A DNA stretch of 64,000 bases from Lysinibacillus sp. PLM2. Lineage in GTDB: Bacteria; Bacillota; Bacilli; Bacillales_A; Planococcaceae. Below, piece after piece: positions 19,817 to 27,420 of the stretch. Position 1 is the first letter of the stretch; every line of letters starts with the position of its first letter. Position numbers and translations under genes: made by a program. Under the pieces are notes generated by a model. That model worked only from the letters and a program-made list of their open reading frames with translations. It was not told the DNA's origin and did not search any database. Location of the stretch: assembly GCA_023168345.1 (NCBI GenBank), contig AP025689.1, positions 2,416,001-2,480,000 of the forward strand. Reading direction: 5' to 3'.

Positions 19817-19833
19817 ATTACCTTCCTTTCTAA

Positions 19834-20013
19834 TTATTTAAGATACTTCATACTTTCCTGCAGCAACCTAACGACTTCTTTCGCTTCATTCTTAGTCTTG
19901 ATTTTTAGCAAGTTATCAAGATTAGTAAAATCAATTACACTCTCATCACGCCTTTTTAACGAAATTACATCGGTATCAATACGCACAAAATTTTCACTGA
20001 ATGCACCTTTCAT
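19834..20013 (-). CDS. Small hypothetical protein
   Basis: 59 residues, MKGAFSENFVRIDTDVISLKRR at the start, with a Lys/Leu-rich helical end (KNEAKEVVRLLQESMKYLK). A good AAAGGAG site lies 7 nt before the ATG. It lies between two other genes of the same operon, which supports real translation. No recognised family. Confidence 0.65.
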   Translation of the reverse strand: MKGAFSENFVRIDTDVISLKRRDESVIDFTNLDNLLKIKTKNEAKEVVRLLQESMKYLK

Positions 20014-20025
20014 GATTCCACTCCT

Positions 20026-20475
20026 TTATATTGCATCTCCAACAGATTTCAAAATTTCCATAAATAACGGCGTCATATTCACCAGTACATAACCTAAACC
20101 ACAATTGATTAATATTTTATATCCGTGTTCTTTCTGACCTATCATAATTAAGAGTGCACCCACTGATAACATTACCCCGGCAATTGGGAGTGAAAGACCA
20201 ACTATCAAATCTATCAACGGATCAAACGCTGTTGTTATTCTGTTCATGATTTCTTCATTCCCAGTTGCTGTTACTGGAATCATTGTTTGCGAGTATGTTT
20301 CTTTTTTTCCTAGAAACCCGAGTCCTACACCAGAACTAAAAGCCAACATTTGTGCAAAGTGACTTAATTCCGATTCCTTCTTGATTACTTTTTGATTTAT
20401 GGAAGGCATGGCAGCGGCTTTCCGTTTCAATTTCAGTACGTTATAATCTTCTCTCAAATCCTCGTAACAAATCAT
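20026..20475 (-). CDS. Small membrane protein, VirB2/TrbC pilin-like topology
   Basis: 149 residues. A soluble charged N-terminus of about 45 residues is followed by a weakly hydrophobic GVGLGFLG segment and then two strong membrane helices (DLIVGLSLPIAGVMLSVGALLIMI and ILINCGLGYVLVNMTPLFM) joined by a short charged loop GQKEHGYK. Two helices with a short charged loop is the layout of VirB2/TrbC pilin subunits; the match is by topology only. AAGGAGG precedes the ATG. In operon with the FtsK-like ATPase. Confidence 0.7.
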   Translation of the reverse strand: MICYEDLREDYNVLKLKRKAAAMPSINQKVIKKESELSHFAQMLAFSSGVGLGFLGKKETYSQTMIPVTATGNEEIMNRITTAFDPLIDLIVGLSLPIAGVMLSVGALLIMIGQKEHGYKILINCGLGYVLVNMTPLFMEILKSVGDAI

Positions 20476-20487
20476 GTTTGCGCCTCC

Positions 20488-20691
20488 TTAGATTTGAAAT
20501 AAAAGCCATAACACGACTGCTCCAAAAGAATAGATTCTTGTTGATTTCATTAAAAACAGCATAACCACCCACAAAGTCGATAATATAAATCCGAAATTCC
20601 ATTTAATGATTGAATCGATAAGCCATACAAACGTTTCTTCTAATCTATCTAAAATCCAATATCCGACCATATATTCATCGTTATTAATCAC
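20488..20691 (-). CDS. Small membrane protein
   Basis: 67 residues from the GTG at 20691 (GGGGG 7 nt upstream); an ATG at 20709 overlaps the preceding gene by 4 nt. Two hydrophobic stretches are visible (WNFGFILSTLWVVMLFLM and YSFGAVVLWLLFQI), preceded by an amphipathic helix. Conserved neighbours suggest an inner-membrane partner of the ATPase; no family recognised. Confidence 0.68.
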   Translation of the reverse strand: MINNDEYMVGYWILDRLEETFVWLIDSIIKWNFGFILSTLWVVMLFLMKSTRIYSFGAVVLWLLFQI

Positions 20692-20705
20692 TTCATTTCC
20701 CCCGT

Positions 20706-21299
20706 TCATTTAATCTCGTTAATCGTGTACACAATTGCTTTAAGACCATCACAAGCTTGTTGCAGTTGTTTTCTTCGCAATTCTGTTGTTGTAAGCCAAA
20801 TAATTGTTGGATAATGACCAAGTTTTAACGCTAAACTTGGCATTAACTCTTTGTATCTCTTAATCTTTGTGTGATTTTCTTTCATCGACTGTAAGTGGTC
20901 TACTTCAAGAAAACACTGAAACCCATCTTTATTAAACATTGCATCCACAACGATTGAAGTCTTCCCATTCGATATTTTAATTTCATTTCTCCAGTCCTTA
21001 GGACATTTATAAAATAACCAAAAATCATTACGCATTATTATGTGGGTTACATGACCGCCTTTTTTACGCACTTTGTTACACCCTACATATTCGCGTCCTT
21101 CCTTACTTAGATAATAGATTGTTTGATAACCGTCTCTGATTGTCATTAGGTAGTCAGATAAACTTCTTAATACGCGATTGGTATTGCCAACTTTTCCGAG
21201 ATTAAAGTAATTTCTAATTTGGTCACGCGTCATGAAATCAAACTTCTTCAATAGTAATAAAATCTTCTCTTGCCGTTGATTGAGGGGCTTTGTTTTCAA
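20706..21299 (-). CDS. Replication-relaxation family protein
   Basis: 197 residues. N-terminal winged-helix region (NQRQEKILLLLKKFDFMTRDQIRNYF... VLRSLSDYL) and a C-terminal part with VVDAMFNKDGFQCFLEVDHLQ and TKIKRYKEL, the layout of the replication-relaxation family, whose core resembles PD-(D/E)xK nuclease folds. Members occur on plasmids and integrative elements next to FtsK-type ATPases. TTG start at 21299, because GGAAGGTG lies 6 nt upstream; a TTG at 21320 is possible. It overlaps the ATPase gene by about 60 nt. Confidence 0.8.
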   Translation of the reverse strand: MKTKPLNQRQEKILLLLKKFDFMTRDQIRNYFNLGKVGNTNRVLRSLSDYLMTIRDGYQTIYYLSKEGREYVGCNKVRKKGGHVTHIIMRNDFWLFYKCPKDWRNEIKISNGKTSIVVDAMFNKDGFQCFLEVDHLQSMKENHTKIKRYKELMPSLALKLGHYPTIIWLTTTELRRKQLQQACDGLKAIVYTINEIK

Positions 21300-22512
21300 T
21301 GTTTTCACCTTCCTTCGCAATGTGTGGAAGGATAATATTATGAATCGTTTCGTTTGTTATATAGGGTGTCTGGACCACGTAACGCTTTACATTAATCTTA
21401 TAAATCCCTCTACCCGGAATATCTGGTAACTTATCCGCTCCACCTTCATCCAGTACTACACGTGAAGCTGTATCTGTATCAACCACATAGCATAAACGAG
21501 CAATAATGTTCCTCTTTGTCTGCGAAGGGATGACTTGAGCTGTTGGATATTGCGTACAGAAAATTAAATAAAAGCCTGCTGAACGTCCTCTACGCGCTAT
21601 ATCTGTGATAATTTCCATTGCAAATGGGTAATCAGATAAATCAGCTGCTTCATCAATAATGATGAAATGACGTTTCTTAATTTTTGCTTCTTTTACATCT
21701 TCATATCCGCTATCAACTACTTTTTCAAACGACTCTTGCATATCGTTTTGAACCTTTACTAACACGTCCTGTGCGCTTTTTGGATCCCGAGAGTAGTATT
21801 TTACTTGCTTGCAGTTTCTAAATCTGTGGAAGGCAGAACCGCCTTTTAAATCGATTAAGGATAGTTCTGTATTGTCGGGCTGTTGTTCGATGAGTGTAGT
21901 GGTAATTAATTTAAGAATGGCGCTTTTGCCGTACCCTGTAGCTCCAGCGATAATGAGGTGTTTTGATTTATCAAAATCGTGATATACGGTATTTCCCTTT
22001 CGTGTATAACCAATAGGCACGGACCACGTTTTTGGTTTTAAAAGAATCTCATCCCAATCGATTTTTGAGGGTAATTGTTTATCGAAAACACGAATGATTA
22101 GAAGGCCATCCCAATCTAGTTCGATTTCTTTTTTCTCCGTCAGTTTTTTCTTCCACAATTCTTTTAGTTGTTGAATAATCTTTGTATCAAATTTTAAAGT
22201 CTTTAAATCAGCAAATGTAATTCGTTTTCTACGGTTGTTAATACCATCTTCTAACACATTTAATTTACTTAAATAGTCATTAAAGCTTCGACCAAGAGGA
22301 ATTCGATATTTATATTCCCATCCCCAATCGTGTTGTTTTTTCCTAATCAATTGAGTGGTCAAAGTGTCCTTACCATCTTTAACATTTAAGCCACTTAAGG
22401 AAATAATTCGTTGGATTTTTCCACTCTCATCTGTAACTAATCCCTGCTTTTTTATATAAGCAGCAACCGCGATTCCACCGAACAATGTTGATGATACAAT
22501 CTCAAATAACAA
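21238..22512 (-). CDS. FtsK/SpoIIIE-type DNA translocase ATPase
   Basis: 424 residues with an N-terminal hydrophobic segment (VSSTLFGGIAVAAYI), a middle region of about 150 residues, and an FtsK/SpoIIIE P-loop domain: Walker A AGATGYGKSAIL, Walker B LSLIDLKGG and a second acidic motif FIIIDEAADL, then GRSAGFYLIFCTQYP. It is much shorter than chromosomal FtsK and lacks the gamma domain, so it resembles the coupling ATPases of integrative elements. TTG start at 22512 with AAAGGAG 7 nt upstream. First gene of a six-gene operon ending at the 19622 terminator. Confidence 0.88.
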   Translation of the reverse strand: MLFEIVSSTLFGGIAVAAYIKKQGLVTDESGKIQRIISLSGLNVKDGKDTLTTQLIRKKQHDWGWEYKYRIPLGRSFNDYLSKLNVLEDGINNRRKRITFADLKTLKFDTKIIQQLKELWKKKLTEKKEIELDWDGLLIIRVFDKQLPSKIDWDEILLKPKTWSVPIGYTRKGNTVYHDFDKSKHLIIAGATGYGKSAILKLITTTLIEQQPDNTELSLIDLKGGSAFHRFRNCKQVKYYSRDPKSAQDVLVKVQNDMQESFEKVVDSGYEDVKEAKIKKRHFIIIDEAADLSDYPFAMEIITDIARRGRSAGFYLIFCTQYPTAQVIPSQTKRNIIARLCYVVDTDTASRVVLDEGGADKLPDIPGRGIYKINVKRYVVQTPYITNETIHNIILPHIAKEGENIENKAPQSTAREDFITIEEV

Positions 22513-22705
22513 TTCAATCTCCTTTCTCTTCAGTTTTTAATCAAATTTTCAGCTTGGGGAAAATCAAAACCTTGAATTGAGAAGCGCCACGGGTTCTCTT
22601 ACGGAGTAAGAGTTTAAGCAATCTGTCACACCGAGTTTTCGCTTGAATTAGTTGAAAATAAAGGATTTTGGAGATAGCAAATAGAAGTAATGGGGTGGTA
22701 TTAAA

Positions 22706-22741
22706 TCTGTTAATCAATCTGTTTATCGATCTGTTATATTT
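22706..22741. repeat. Three 12-bp tandem repeats in the FtsK/XRE divergent region
   Basis: ATCTGTTAATCA, ATCTGTTTATCG and ATCTGTTATATT follow each other without spacers at 22706-22717, 22718-22729 and 22730-22741. They sit between the FtsK-like operon and the XRE gene. Exact phasing suggests a protein-binding array or iteron-like origin. Confidence 0.7.
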
Positions 22742-22794
22742 CGTTTAATGTAAATTACGCAAAACGAAATCGAATTATTACAGAAAACGAAATC
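22739..22794. promoter_or_regulatory. Three AAACGAAAT operator-like sites
   Basis: ATTTCGTTT at 22739-22747 and its complement AAACGAAAT at 22763-22771 and 22786-22794, spaced 24 and 23 bp (about two helical turns plus). They lie just before the XRE gene and are likely its operators, controlling both directions. Confidence 0.6.
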
Positions 22795-22814
22795 TTTTTT
22801 TGGAGTTGATTTAT

Positions 22815-23021
22815 GTGGAAATTGAAATCAAATTGAAGCAGTTATTAAAAGAAAGAAATATGAATCAAAAACAATTGTCTTTAAAAAGCGGATTAAATGA
22901 ACGGACTATTTCTGAATTTGCTACAAATAAAGTTGAACGTATTCCAAAAAAAGCTCTAATTAAAATTGCTGAAGCATTAGAAATTGAAGATATCCGCGAA
23001 ATCATCGATTTTAAGAAATAA
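22815..23021 (+). CDS. Small XRE-family helix-turn-helix regulator
   Basis: 68 residues, nearly only a HTH_3/Cro-like domain (LKQLLKERNMNQKQLSLKSGLNERTISEFATNK, then LIKIAEALEIEDI). GTG start at 22815 with GGAG 9 nt upstream; a TTG at 22800 is in frame but lacks a site. Read away from the FtsK operon, with three repeated sites between them, so it probably controls that operon separately from the main phage repressor. Confidence 0.85.
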   Translation: MEIEIKLKQLLKERNMNQKQLSLKSGLNERTISEFATNKVERIPKKALIKIAEALEIEDIREIIDFKK

Positions 23022-23034
23022 AAAAGCCAAGCTA

Positions 23035-23424
23035 TCATCTGCTTGGCGGTGGTTTTCTTCCATCTTCTGTTGTTCTAAATTCTAACCCCAACAGCCTCTT
23101 CAACTCTTCTTGGCACCAATTATGTAGTGCGACATTTGCATACTTACGCTCATATAACATTCCTCTCGCTAAAACTGCGTATTGTGTAAAATTTTCATCC
23201 AATCGTTTTTCGGGTTGAATTTTAATGCCCTGCCGATTTAATTGAGTTCTTACAGTCTTAAATTCCTCGTGTAATTCTTTAATTTTAGCGTACATCCACA
23301 AATCAAAAACAACTTTCATTTTAAGATCATTAAGATGTTTCTTTTCGTGTTCTAACGTTCTCATTGTCAAATCTAATATGATATGTCGATGAATCAAATT
23401 AGCAAAATCGTGTATTAGCTTCAA
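23035..23424 (-). CDS. Hypothetical protein, second gene of an SOS operon
   Basis: 129 residues, mostly helical and charged (TLEHEKKHLNDLKMKVVFDLWMYAKIKELHEEFKTVRTQL), ending with a Gly/Pro-containing tail. Overlaps the preceding gene by 4 nt (ATGA), so the two are coupled. No recognised domain. Its control by LexA boxes upstream suggests a role in the DNA-damage response or prophage induction. Confidence 0.7.
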   Translation of the reverse strand: MKLIHDFANLIHRHIILDLTMRTLEHEKKHLNDLKMKVVFDLWMYAKIKELHEEFKTVRTQLNRQGIKIQPEKRLDENFTQYAVLARGMLYERKYANVALHNWCQEELKRLLGLEFRTTEDGRKPPPSR

Positions 23425-23642
23425 ATCACTTCACGCTCTCTACGGATTACTAGAAACATCGAAAGAACATTATCGATTAAAAATGTACGACTTGCATGTT
23501 TAACAAAACAGTACGCTTTAAATGTACTTTCAGATACACTTATTACTTTGATTCTACGCTTTGTTATTTCCCCACTTTTAGATAAGTACATCATATCTAC
23601 TAGCTGATTACGTTCAAGAATTTTCAATAACTGTTCTTTCAT
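23421..23642 (-). CDS. Small WYL/Sm-like protein, first gene of an SOS operon
   Basis: 73 residues from the ATG at 23642 (AAAGGAG upstream). Sequence MKEQLLKILERNQLVDMMYL then SKSGEITKRRIKVISVSE and RTFLIDNVLSMFLV has the beta pattern of WYL/YolD-tail Sm-fold proteins, without a DNA-binding domain. In Bacillus, YolD-type proteins pair with SOS polymerases; no polymerase is seen here. An ATG farther upstream lies within the promoter. Confidence 0.75.
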   Translation of the reverse strand: MKEQLLKILERNQLVDMMYLSKSGEITKRRIKVISVSESTFKAYCFVKHASRTFLIDNVLSMFLVIRREREVI

Positions 23643-23659
23643 ATCGCAACTCCTTTTAG

Positions 23660-23671
23660 GAACATTCGTTC
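23660..23671. promoter_or_regulatory. LexA (DinR) box 1
   Basis: GAACATTCGTTC, a perfect GAAC-N4-GTTC SOS box, lying downstream of the -10 near the transcription start of the 23642 operon. Confidence 0.9.
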
Positions 23672-23684
23672 TTATTTTGATTAA

Positions 23685-23713
23685 ATTATAGAACATTAGT
23701 TCCTATTTTACAA
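23685..23713 (-). promoter_or_regulatory. SOS-controlled promoter
   Basis: TTGTAA (23708-23713) and perfect TATAAT (23685-23690), minus strand, 17-nt spacer. A LexA box fills most of the spacer and another follows the -10, an arrangement giving tight repression until DNA damage. Confidence 0.87.
23691..23702. promoter_or_regulatory. LexA (DinR) box 2
   Basis: GAACATTAGTTC, a second perfect GAAC-N4-GTTC box, 31 bp from the first and located between -35 and -10 of the promoter. Confidence 0.9.
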
Positions 23714-23767
23714 ACGTAATATTTACCTATTTTATGTAATTACTTTTTTTATTAAGGAGGTTTTCTC

Positions 23768-23959
23768 ATGGAACGATATTTTATGGATCCAGAAACAAAT
23801 GAAGTTAAAACCGAAAACGAATGGATTATCGAGAATGTGGAAGGTGCTATTAGAAGTTGGAGAGAAGGAAATGACAAACAATTTTATAACAATGTTGGGC
23901 AAATGATTATGGATTGGATTCCGAATTCAACACTTGGTTTATATGAAGTAAAGAAATAG
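23768..23959 (+). CDS. Small hypothetical protein
   Basis: 63 residues, MERYFMDPETNEVKTENEW at the start, Trp-rich. A strong AAGGAGG site precedes the ATG and a terminator follows the stop, so this is a stand-alone plus-strand cargo gene. No recognised family. Confidence 0.68.
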   Translation: MERYFMDPETNEVKTENEWIIENVEGAIRSWREGNDKQFYNNVGQMIMDWIPNSTLGLYEVKK

Positions 23960-23965
23960 AATAAG

Positions 23966-23999
23966 ACCAGGACATTCTTGCCCTGGTTAATTTATTTTT
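23966..23999 (+). terminator. Terminator after the 23768 gene
   Basis: ACCAGG (23966-23971) with CCTGGT (23982-23987), then a T-rich tract ending TTATTTTTG. Confidence 0.8.
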
Positions 24000-24067
24000 G
24001 CAGTGATATCATGTCAACTGCTATTTTTAGAAAAATAATAATGATAATGAAGTGAATAAGCTCATGT

Positions 24068-25183
24068 TTAGTATTCAACAGGAGGTAGTTCAGGTGATCT
24101 ATACGTTGTATCAATAGAATTTGTACTAAAATTAAAATATAATGCAAATCTTCCACCATCAATTACTTTTCCTGTTCGAATTGCTTCATTGATAGCATAT
24201 TTCAATTCGTCTACACTTAATCCCATCCAATTTGCATTTTTTACAATCCACTCGTCAGGTGTTAACTTGGTATTTACTCCTTTAGTCATTAATTCTATCG
24301 TTTCCCTATTAATTGGAAAAGTAGAGCGTGTAATATGTTTATTTTTAACTAAAAGCTTTTCTTGCTCTACGTCTAACATATCCGCGTATTCTCTTGGTGT
24401 CATATCCGTATATCCAGGTGGTAGAGGAAATTTATCTGTCCACGTTTTTTCTACTAGTTCTTCATAATACGGATATTCCTGCCCTATTGGTGAATCTGAC
24501 GGCATTTTAATTACTAGCGTTTCTTCTTCTCCAGTTGGTTGTGCAACAAAGTTTTCATCTATGTTGTTCGCTTGGTACATAAATAGTGCAAAATGTGCTC
24601 GAGTCAACGGTTCGTTTGGTTTAAATGTGTTATCCTCATAGCCGGCAGTAACACCATTTGAATACAAAGCTTGCACATATTTACCTTTTGCGTCCTCAAA
24701 TGTGTAATTGGCTTTTACCTTAAGGTCATATGCTATTGCAATGATTCTCGCCATTTCAACACGAGTAAGTGGTTTTGAAGGATTGAAATTCCCCTGTTTA
24801 TCAAGATGAATCCCCCCTGCGGTTACTAGAGATCGCATTGCTTCGAAATATGGATGGCTTGTGTATACATCTTGAAACCCTTGAAACGGTACAGTTTTCT
24901 TTAATTCCACTGCATTGTTGATTAATATCGCTGCATGTTGGCGACTAATAAGCTCATTGGGTTTGAAAGTACCATCCTCGTATCCACTTATAATACCTTC
25001 TTTCACCATTTCCATGATTGGCATATAATACGGATGTGTTTCCGATAAATCAGAGAACGTTTTTACATCTGCAGTTGATGTTGCCGCTTCTACGTAATCG
25101 GGTTCTATCATTGGGATACCGATGGTTGGCATGATATTAGCTAGGACTAGAGTAGAAAATAAAAGCACTTTTGATTTGTTCAT
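24068..25183 (-). CDS. SLH-domain surface protein A
   Basis: 371 residues. A signal peptide is followed by three S-layer-homology domains (FSDLSETHPYY...GYEDGTFKPNELISRQHAA; FQDVYTSHPYF...PLTRVEMARI; GVTAGYEDNTFKPNEPLTRAHFALF), which anchor proteins to pyruvylated secondary cell-wall polymer. The remaining 150 residues hold a linker and a small domain ending KVIDGGRFALYFNFSTNSI. The same C-terminal domain ends SLH protein B at 47567, so they are paralogues. Not part of virion modules; likely expressed from the lysogen. Confidence 0.9.
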   Translation of the reverse strand: MNKSKVLLFSTLVLANIMPTIGIPMIEPDYVEAATSTADVKTFSDLSETHPYYMPIMEMVKEGIISGYEDGTFKPNELISRQHAAILINNAVELKKTVPFQGFQDVYTSHPYFEAMRSLVTAGGIHLDKQGNFNPSKPLTRVEMARIIAIAYDLKVKANYTFEDAKGKYVQALYSNGVTAGYEDNTFKPNEPLTRAHFALFMYQANNIDENFVAQPTGEEETLVIKMPSDSPIGQEYPYYEELVEKTWTDKFPLPPGYTDMTPREYADMLDVEQEKLLVKNKHITRSTFPINRETIELMTKGVNTKLTPDEWIVKNANWMGLSVDELKYAINEAIRTGKVIDGGRFALYFNFSTNSIDTTYRSPELPPVEY

Positions 25184-25581
25184 AAGTTTCTCCTGTTCTA
25201 TTGTTAAATTACTAGACTTCTGCTCGGCTCAACTTCCAATTTAATTATAACAAATTTAGACACTAAATCTAATACTTGTAAATTCTATTCCCTCTATGTA
25301 TATTTTTGTCTTTTAACTTTTACACCTTACAATAAGCTATTCGAATAAATGGCTATTTTGTTGAATAGAAGTACTAAGATTTTTTTTACTCATTAGATTT
25401 TTAGAAATTATCAAAAACAATTCTCCATTAGAAAAATGTTAGATTAACCTATGGTATATCCATTGAATTTCACTCCACTTTGTAAAGGGGTTGTAAAATT
25501 TAACCACAACCAGTTGATTAACAGAGAATATGGAATTATTTTTTAATTAGAAATTTATTCTATCCCTAGGGAGGTTTTAAT
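25184..25581. other. Non-coding gap between SLH protein A and the 25582 gene
   Basis: About 400 AT-rich bases with no credible ORF. It must contain the promoter of SLH protein A (minus) and that of the 25582 gene (plus), which are read away from each other. I see no clear inverted repeat or consensus promoter I would assign with confidence. Confidence 0.5.
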
Positions 25582-25920
25582 ATGACTATGAGAACTTTTC
25601 GAACACTAGATCAAGCCAAAAAAGACTTACAAGTGCTTCAAGAGTATGTACAACTCATTGAAGATTACAAACCCCAAGACTTCTTTCAAAAAGTCATTTA
25701 TTTATACGCGCTAGAAGGAAATATTGCGATGGTTGCTTCAATCTTAAACAATCAGGGGTATAGTTTGGATGGGCGAGAATTAGAACCGAATGACATAAGT
25801 AAGATTATTACTAGCAAACCTCAAAAGGATGACTTGTTACATAAAAGAATCAGAACTTTATATATGAAGAAAACATTACCTAGTAGGAAATCGAGTAGAG
25901 TAAAAAGCTACTTAAAATAA
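25582..25920 (+). CDS. Hypothetical phage cargo protein
   Basis: 112 residues, helical (LDQAKKDLQVLQEYVQLIEDY... QKVIYLYALEGNIAMVASILNNQGY) with a basic tail (KKTLPSRKSSRVKSYLK). AGGGAGG precedes the ATG. Plus-strand gene with its own terminator beside the lysis genes, a usual place for lysogenic-conversion genes. No family recognised. Confidence 0.7.
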   Translation: MTMRTFRTLDQAKKDLQVLQEYVQLIEDYKPQDFFQKVIYLYALEGNIAMVASILNNQGYSLDGRELEPNDISKIITSKPQKDDLLHKRIRTLYMKKTLPSRKSSRVKSYLK

Positions 25921-25930
25921 ATAAACAAAG

Positions 25931-25960
25931 GACCAGGGATTTAACGCCCTGGTCTAATTT
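25931..25960. terminator. Bidirectional terminator, cargo gene and amidase
   Basis: GACCAGGG (25931-25938) with CCCTGGTC (25947-25954), followed by TAATTTATT. It lies between the converging 25582 gene and the amidase gene and would end the late transcript. Confidence 0.85.
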
Positions 25961-25961
25961 A

Positions 25962-26747
25962 TTACTGTTTCGAAAAATGAACAGCTAACTCATACGCAAT
26001 CGCGGAATAGTCACCTTCTTGTAACTTACCTTGATTATGGTTTTCGATCCACGACTTTTGATACCCTAATTCTTTAACTGCTTTTTCTACTAACAATTTC
26101 TTTGTAGCTGGGGATGTTGTTCTCATCTCATATTTATCTTTCATTGTGGGCGAATAGAAATTCATTTCATCATCTCCATTCCGTTTTAGTCCTAGATAAT
26201 TTGCAAGTGCTTGAGCGATTAGTTTACCAGCGTTTTCTAACACTCTGTTATCACGTAACTTTACAATGTCGATTCGACTGTCCATAAAACCGCCCTCAAT
26301 TAATATTGCTGGCATTACCGTTTCGCGTACAATGTGTAAATCCTTTTCCTTAATCCCTCTATCAGTTAATCCATAAGCTTTAACTACAGATGGATGAATC
26401 GCTTTAGCAAGTTCTCCACTTTTCTTGTTCATGTTTCCTAGATAAACATACGTCTCTACACCGCCCCAATTACCCCATTCTGCTGTATTTGCATTGTGGT
26501 GGAATGAAATATAATAATCTGCTCCCCAAGAGTTCGCGCCGTTTGTTCGTTCATCTAATGGTACATCTCGTTTGCCTGTTGGATCGTCAAATCGTTTACT
26601 TGCTACACCTACATAGTTAGCTAGTTCAAGCGCAAATGCTTTAGCGACAACATTGTTAAATGTCCATTCACGTTCATCATCTGGACTGCGTTTACCAGGA
26701 GTGTTGATTCCATGACCTGCATCGTAACCAATTTTGATAAGTGTCAT
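25962..26747 (-). CDS. N-acetylmuramoyl-L-alanine amidase (endolysin)
   Basis: 261 residues. Amidase_3 domain (residues about 1-180) with the zinc ligands in GYDAGHG, an early Glu (DEREW), SFHHNA, and the catalytic Glu in AILIEGGF. The C-terminal 70 residues (SPTMKDKYEMRTTSPATKKLLVEKAV...) are a probable wall-binding or dimerisation region. It cuts the amide bond linking muramic acid to the peptide at the end of the lytic cycle. Its ATG overlaps the holin stop (TAATG). Confidence 0.93.
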   Translation of the reverse strand: MTLIKIGYDAGHGINTPGKRSPDDEREWTFNNVVAKAFALELANYVGVASKRFDDPTGKRDVPLDERTNGANSWGADYYISFHHNANTAEWGNWGGVETYVYLGNMNKKSGELAKAIHPSVVKAYGLTDRGIKEKDLHIVRETVMPAILIEGGFMDSRIDIVKLRDNRVLENAGKLIAQALANYLGLKRNGDDEMNFYSPTMKDKYEMRTTSPATKKLLVEKAVKELGYQKSWIENHNQGKLQEGDYSAIAYELAVHFSKQ

Positions 26748-27025
26748 TATTTATCCCCTTTTGGTTTTTGATATGTCAAAGCTTGTTGGCTATCTGAAAT
26801 CCCTTTCGTTGTCGGGTCAATTAAAAAAGTTGCAACAGATACAACCACTGTTACAACTACAAATGGATTCATTATTGCTCGTTTTGCTAAGTCAAAAATA
26901 GATGCCCAAGTTGTTAAATCCTCGGCATTGACGCCAAAATAAGTTCCTACTGGCGCTACTATCGCTAAAACTAACGCTGCATAGAAATATGGGTTTTTAA
27001 GTCGTACTTTCCAGTTAATTTTCAT
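26747..27025 (-). CDS. Phage holin
   Basis: 92 residues with two membrane helices (FYAALVLAIVAPVGTYFGV and FVVVTVVVSVATFLI) and a charged C-terminal tail, the phi-LC3/Phage_holin_1 pattern. GGAGGTAATTAAT precedes the ATG at 27025. It times release of the amidase encoded next. Confidence 0.9.
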   Translation of the reverse strand: MKINWKVRLKNPYFYAALVLAIVAPVGTYFGVNAEDLTTWASIFDLAKRAIMNPFVVVTVVVSVATFLIDPTTKGISDSQQALTYQKPKGDK

Positions 27026-27040
27026 ATTAATTACCTCCAT

Positions 27041-27289
27041 TTAATTAATAAAGTTTAAAATTAGAGCAATTATTGCAACTGTCCAACCACCCCAGTTCCT
27101 AATCGCTTCAAGCACTTTGTTTTTACCAGCTGAAATTGCTTCAATTCTTACCATTTTTTCTTTTACTTCCTCGACTTCTTCACGCAGTCCGTTGTATTGC
27201 TTAATTAAGCTACGTGTTTCAGACATTTCACTTCTTAATGCCTGTATTTGTTCGAATAATTCTTTATTCGAGTACCATTCTTCACTCAT
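27041..27289 (-). CDS. XhlA-like hemolysin/holin accessory protein
   Basis: 82 residues: a coiled coil (LFEQIQALRSEMSETRSLIKQYNGLREEVEEVKEKMVRIE) followed by a C-terminal membrane helix (WGGWTVAIIALILNFIN). This is the XhlA layout; XhlA assists holin/amidase lysis in PBSX-type phages. Directly upstream of the holin. Confidence 0.88.
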   Translation of the reverse strand: MSEEWYSNKELFEQIQALRSEMSETRSLIKQYNGLREEVEEVKEKMVRIEAISAGKNKVLEAIRNWGGWTVAIIALILNFIN

Positions 27290-27390
27290 TTCAGCACCTA
27301 CTTTTACATAAAAATAGCACTGCTCGGCACAGTGCGTTTCTAAAACTTGATGTAAAATAAAACCCCCCCACAGATTGTGGAAGGCATAAG

Positions 27391-27414
27391 AAAAGCACCC
27401 TCAAGTAAGGGTGC
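27391..27414 (-). terminator. Terminator between tail and lysis genes
   Basis: GCACCCT (27395-27401) with AGGGTGC (27408-27414), followed on the minus strand by TTTTCTT. It may reduce transcription of the lysis genes from the tail operon. Confidence 0.82.
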
Positions 27415-27420
27415 CTACAT

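Noticed and set aside
22706-22741. CRISPR-like repeats
   Set aside because: The 12-bp units abut without spacers and number only three; no cas gene is present.
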